This document shows positions 60,200 to 64,000 of a stretch of 64,000 bases of DNA, piece after piece (position 1 is the first letter of the stretch; every line of letters begins with the position of its first letter). This stretch comes from Megalobrama amblycephala (Eukaryota > Chordata > Actinopteri > Cypriniformes > Xenocyprididae), in NCBI RefSeq assembly GCF_018812025.1, contig NC_063049.1:20644909-20708908 (forward strand), written 5' to 3'. A model generated the notes under the pieces. The model had not been told where the DNA came from. It did not search any database and worked only from the letters and a program-made list of their open reading frames with translations. A program made the position numbers and the translations under genes.

Positions 60200-61755
60200 T
60201 AGCACAAACAACAGGAAAGTGAGTCCATCTCTGCTGGAATTTGTGAATTTATGTAAATTTGTGTTTGGCCAGACAACACTGACACGGCTACTTTTTGATA
60301 ACATCATCATCAACAACAATATATTGCTTAAATAACGTCAATCGCAGTGAGAAACTCACCCTAACACGTCTATCTCTCAGATACCACTTATCTGGTGTGC
60401 TGCCGACCAGGCGGCTCTCTGATGGTGCATAAATGTCTGTTTTATCCTCGACTGTGCCAGCACGAGGAGGTTAAACACTCCACGCATGAGATGCAAAGCA
60501 GTGGAAGTCTTCCCATCATCCCCACCTGATCTTTCCCAGCAGGACTCTAAAGCAGCGCCGTGTTGGGCTTTTTGCTCTCTTTGAGAGATGGAGAGCAACT
60601 AACAGTGCAGGAATGTCTGGAGGTGAGGGTGACTGAAAGATAGACGGGTGATGAGATTGAGAGAAAGGACTAATTAAGCTTAGAGGATGAAAACTGTCGA
60701 CAGTATGGAGATTTGTTTACCCGTGAAGTCTTTTATTTCGAAGCGGCGCTGTCTTTCTGCAATCTCTTTAAATCGCTCCCTCCTTCACCGTCTCACTTTG
60801 TAACTCTACATCTGCTGGGCTGTGGGACTCCAGAGAATGAGGGGAGAGAGAATAAAAGGGTGGAGAGTACGGATAGAAAGGAAAGTGATTTGTGGGGAGA
60901 GAGAGGTCGATGTGGTGCTGCTTTGAAGTCAAATGAATCAGTGTGTGTTTGTGAGCAAGATCCCAAAAGCAGAAAAGAGAGAGCTTTAGCTCTTTAGAAG
61001 AGGAACTGAGGAAGGAGTGAAAGAAGAGAGTCAATGGCCGAGGGACTGTTGTGGACGGACAGAAAAGAGGAGGGGTGCCGCTGCTGGTTAAAGAGCTCTC
61101 GCTTGAGTTTGGAGTGAGTGACTGACAAAACCCCAGCTCATTCCTCACATTCCCTCAGTACTTTTCATCTTTTCAACATTTTCATGTGTTTTTCCAACTC
61201 TGCTCCCTCTGCTGCTCAATGTCCTTTCATCTCACACTGTCACAACTCAGTCTTGGTTTCATATAACCTTTAAGGACACTTTTAAATGTCTCATCTCTAA
61301 TGATTCAGAGCTCAAAAGAGGATGGATTATTGGTTTCTTAAGCAATAGTTTATATTTGAAAGCATACACAGGCTAATATTTATGTGCTGAGCATTTTGGT
61401 GTTCAGATCATATTTCATCCAATAAATTAAAAGTAAAAAATTAAGAGTATTTTGAAGGAAAAAAAGGAAGAACATAATTTGGTGTTTGTTTTTGCAATGT
61501 AACATTAATGTCACATTTTCCTCCTGTGTGGTTATTACTGTAATGATGCAAGGTGATGATTTTTATATCACAAATCAAAGGAAACAAATAGTAGCATTAT
61601 GCATAAATACTTGCATTTTACTTTTTTATTCAAGTAATGGCAAAGACTTTTTGTGTTATGGTAAGACGTATAAGGGGCCGTTCAAAAAGAATGCGTTTTT
61701 GTATTCTATTGTATTCTGCTTTTCCATTGCTTTCTATGTAAACATGCACTAGCTA
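60200..61755. other. Intergenic DNA
   Basis: 60830-61050 is strongly purine-rich (gagagagaat, gaagagag). The overlapping ORFs there on both strands are composition effects. No gene. Confidence 0.4.
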
Positions 61756-61759
61756 AACT

Positions 61760-62292
61760 ACGGAAGAGGATTAGGGCCAAGCAATAATAAAAAAATAAAA
61801 CCATCTCGAGATTAAAGTTGTTACATTTCGAGAAAAAAGTCGAGATAAAATGTTGATAATAAACTCATTAAATTACGAGAAAAAAGTTGTTAAATTACGA
61901 GAACAAATTTGTTAAATTACGAATTTGTACTCATAATTTAATGACTTTTTTCTCGTAATTTAATGCCTTTATTCTCATAATTTAATGACTTTATTCTCAA
62001 CATTTTATCTCGACTTTTTTTCTCGAAATTTAACGACATTTTTCTCATAATTTAATGAATTTGTTCTCGTAATTTAACGACTTTTTCTCGTAATTTAATG
62101 ACTTTATTCTCAACATTTTATCTCGACTTTTTTCTTGAAATTTAATGAGTTTTTTCTCGTAATATAATGAGTTTATTCTCAACATTTTATTTCGACTTTT
62201 TTTCTCGAAATTTAACGAGTTTTTTCTCGAAATTTAACAACTTTAATCTCGAGATGGTTTTATTTTTTTATCATTGCTTGGCCCTAATCCTC
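61760..62292. mobile_element. Tandem-array MITE, copy 2
   Basis: Same ends (ACGGAAGAGGATTAGGGCCA) and the same 20-26 bp unit as 51002-51700, with fewer units. The right end stops at 'cctaatcctc', lacking the last bases. Confidence 0.85.
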
Positions 62293-62299
62293 ATTATGT

Positions 62300-63320
62300 G
62301 TCCTTTGTTGCGTCTCGTGAGTGAAAATCCATTCTTAAAAATGTAGCACTTAAAAATGTAGCGCTTAAAATAAGTTTTAAAAATGCATCTTAAGACATTG
62401 CATTGTTTTTCCATTCTACTGCCCTGCGTCTCACGTTTTTAAAAATGAATTCTGTGTTAACCGGCCTTAAAAAGAAAAAAAGAAAACATCTTCCATTTTC
62501 TTTAAGTAAAATATAATTTCTTATTTCTTACTTGAGGGTGAAATATGACCTAGAAATGTTCTTGACAGGTTCTGTGAGGTTCATCCTGTTATGGAAACAC
62601 TAGCTCAGGTGTGGTTTCAACTAACAGTTTGTATCGGTTAGACGTCAGTTAACGATCTTTGTGGTTTGTAAATTGGGAAAGAAAGTGTTTTTTGTTCATA
62701 GTTACTGCATGAAGTTAGGAAGTGTATTTGCATTTGTCTTCTTTTGGTATGTCTGTCATGTTTTCCTGTCTGAATGTATATATCCTGAGGCTTTGAGGAA
62801 TGTGTTTTAGGTTTTTGAATGCAGCCCCTAAACTGAGAAAATTCCTCTGTGGTCTAGTGAAGGGTTTGTGTGTTATTTTAGTTTAGGTGGGTAGGGAATT
62901 TAAAGTCGGAATGAAATGGAAGTTGCGATAGTACTTTCTTCCCTATTGTGACGTATATTCGAATGATTTGTCTTCTGGAATTTCATGGGATGGGAATGGG
63001 ATTTCATTTTTTGGGAACTGATTGGATCGTGGAAAGTTGGCTGTTGCTATAATTTAATGGAGGCAGATCTTGAATGCCAGTTTGCAGTCAGTTGTGAAGC
63101 ATAGTTCCACCCTCCGCTGAGACATACGTCATGAAGGGTACAGATGCCGTTTCGAGGGGAGGGGAGGTTAACGTTTTTGATTAAAGATTATGAGTCTTGT
63201 TTTTTGATTGAATTTTAATAATTTTGCAACCTTCTTTAAAAAAGTATGAATTATCCATTTAGATTTCATGGTGACTTTCAAGTGTGTCATTTCACTAGTA
63301 TTGCCAAATTTTTTTTAGTA
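62300..63320. other. Intergenic DNA
   Basis: Non-coding and AT-rich; I see no feature. Confidence 0.4.
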
Positions 63321-63325
63321 GTTAA

Positions 63326-63842
63326 AGGTGCTAAAGAGGATTTTTTCGTCGACTGAGAATCCAAAGACTGTTACTGAGTTTTTGAAATGAGCGCATGCGT
63401 AAGAACAACCCAAAGGAACGCCTCCCAAAACTCGTGCACGAGTATTGGAACACGAGTGTTTACCACCGGCATTCGCTGTGTCGTGTTAGTGGATTCATTA
63501 TGTTGGGCTCACCGCAGGTAACTCATAATCTGCAGTTGTTACTCCTGACAAAAACATTGCATGTGGCGCCTGTGGAGTGTGGAAAGTTACTGGAGCGCGC
63601 AGCCGTGCTCGTCTCTCACAAGGAACGTCATGGCAGTGATTGACAAGCCAGAGAGCCAATCCGCGCACGATGATCGCGTAAACCATTGGCTGATGTTTTT
63701 AAGGCTCTACCTCGTGCACAGATGATATATATTAATATTATTACTTTCAGTGCACCTAATAAATAGTCTTTTATCAGTTAGTAAAGACAGTTTCAAGTAA
63801 TATTGCAAAAATGTATAAAACAAAACATCCTCTTTAGCACCT
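63326..63842. mobile_element. TTAA element 'AGGTGCTAAAGAGGAT'
   Basis: 517 bp, TTAA on both sides (63322-63325, 63843-63846). TIR AGGTGCTAAAGAGGAT is perfect at both ends. It shares the first six bases AGGTGC with the 39259 and 57818 elements, with a different interior. Confidence 0.85.
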
Positions 63843-63864
63843 TTAATATATATTTCTAAAAAAG

Positions 63865-63869
<5 letters not shown>

Positions 63870-63950
<81 letters not shown>
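63870..63950. repeat. (TA)n microsatellite
   Basis: About 80 bp of TA starting shortly after the 63326-63842 element. Confidence 0.95.
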
Positions 63951-63951
<1 letters not shown>

Positions 63952-64000
63952 TGTTTTCAAGCAGGTTTTCTAAACACTCCCCCTTTTTTCCATTAGCCCC

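Noticed and set aside
60107..60335. ORFs with IYIYIY runs (also at 10788-11030 and 59848-60192)
   Set aside because: Translation of (TA)n microsatellites, open in several frames on both strands.
60713..61148. Overlapping ORFs near 61 kb on both strands
   Set aside because: Purine-rich DNA lacks stops in several frames. The residues are low-complexity Ser/Pro/Leu.

Overview
This is nuclear DNA of a teleost fish, most likely a cyprinid (zebrafish, carp or goldfish relative). The reasons are the AT-rich sequence, long (TA)n runs, a very dense load of small terminal-inverted-repeat (TIR) DNA elements, fish-type L1 and Tc1 remnants, and two vertebrate genes in a conserved order. There are no operons, CRISPR arrays or prokaryotic features. 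I could run no database search, so family names rest on motifs and memory.

Genes. (1) fzd7, the Wnt receptor Frizzled-7, is an intact single-exon gene on the minus strand (21302-22963, 553 aa). (2) About 4 kb downstream on the same strand is a spliced gene whose exons are too short to stand out as ORFs. I recovered nine coding exons between 17338 and 1795, with AG/GT sites and matching phases, totalling at least 492 codons. The first two exons resemble human KIAA2012, which as I recall is also the next gene downstream of FZD7 on the same strand. The 3' end of this gene lies left of the window. Exons between 16857 and 11085 are incompletely resolved.

Layout. 1-17.5 kb: the KIAA2012-like gene, with introns full of transposons (a TTA-flanked Harbinger-like element, a large palindrome flanked by TTAA, a THAP-like remnant, a head-to-head pair of tRNA-like repeats). 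17.5-20.6 kb: intergenic repeats. 20.6-23.6 kb: fzd7 with its 3' UTR and a CCAAT-rich upstream region. 23.6-64 kb: no coding exon that I can support. This part is unique non-coding DNA (possible fzd7 regulatory DNA) mixed with transposons.

The most informative structure is the nesting of mobile elements. At 49022-53023 an element with an 8-bp target duplication contains a second element, which contains a 5'-truncated L1, which contains both a tandem-repeat-filled MITE and a tiny retroelement tail. At 39259-42857 a TTAA-flanked element contains a perfect palindromic element and a 2.3-kb element with long TIRs, each with a clean 8-bp duplication. At 29571-30593 a copy of the second-layer family carries its own palindromic insertion, and the copy at 49493 supplies the empty site. 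These give a relative order of insertion. I did not find evidence for a new gene system.
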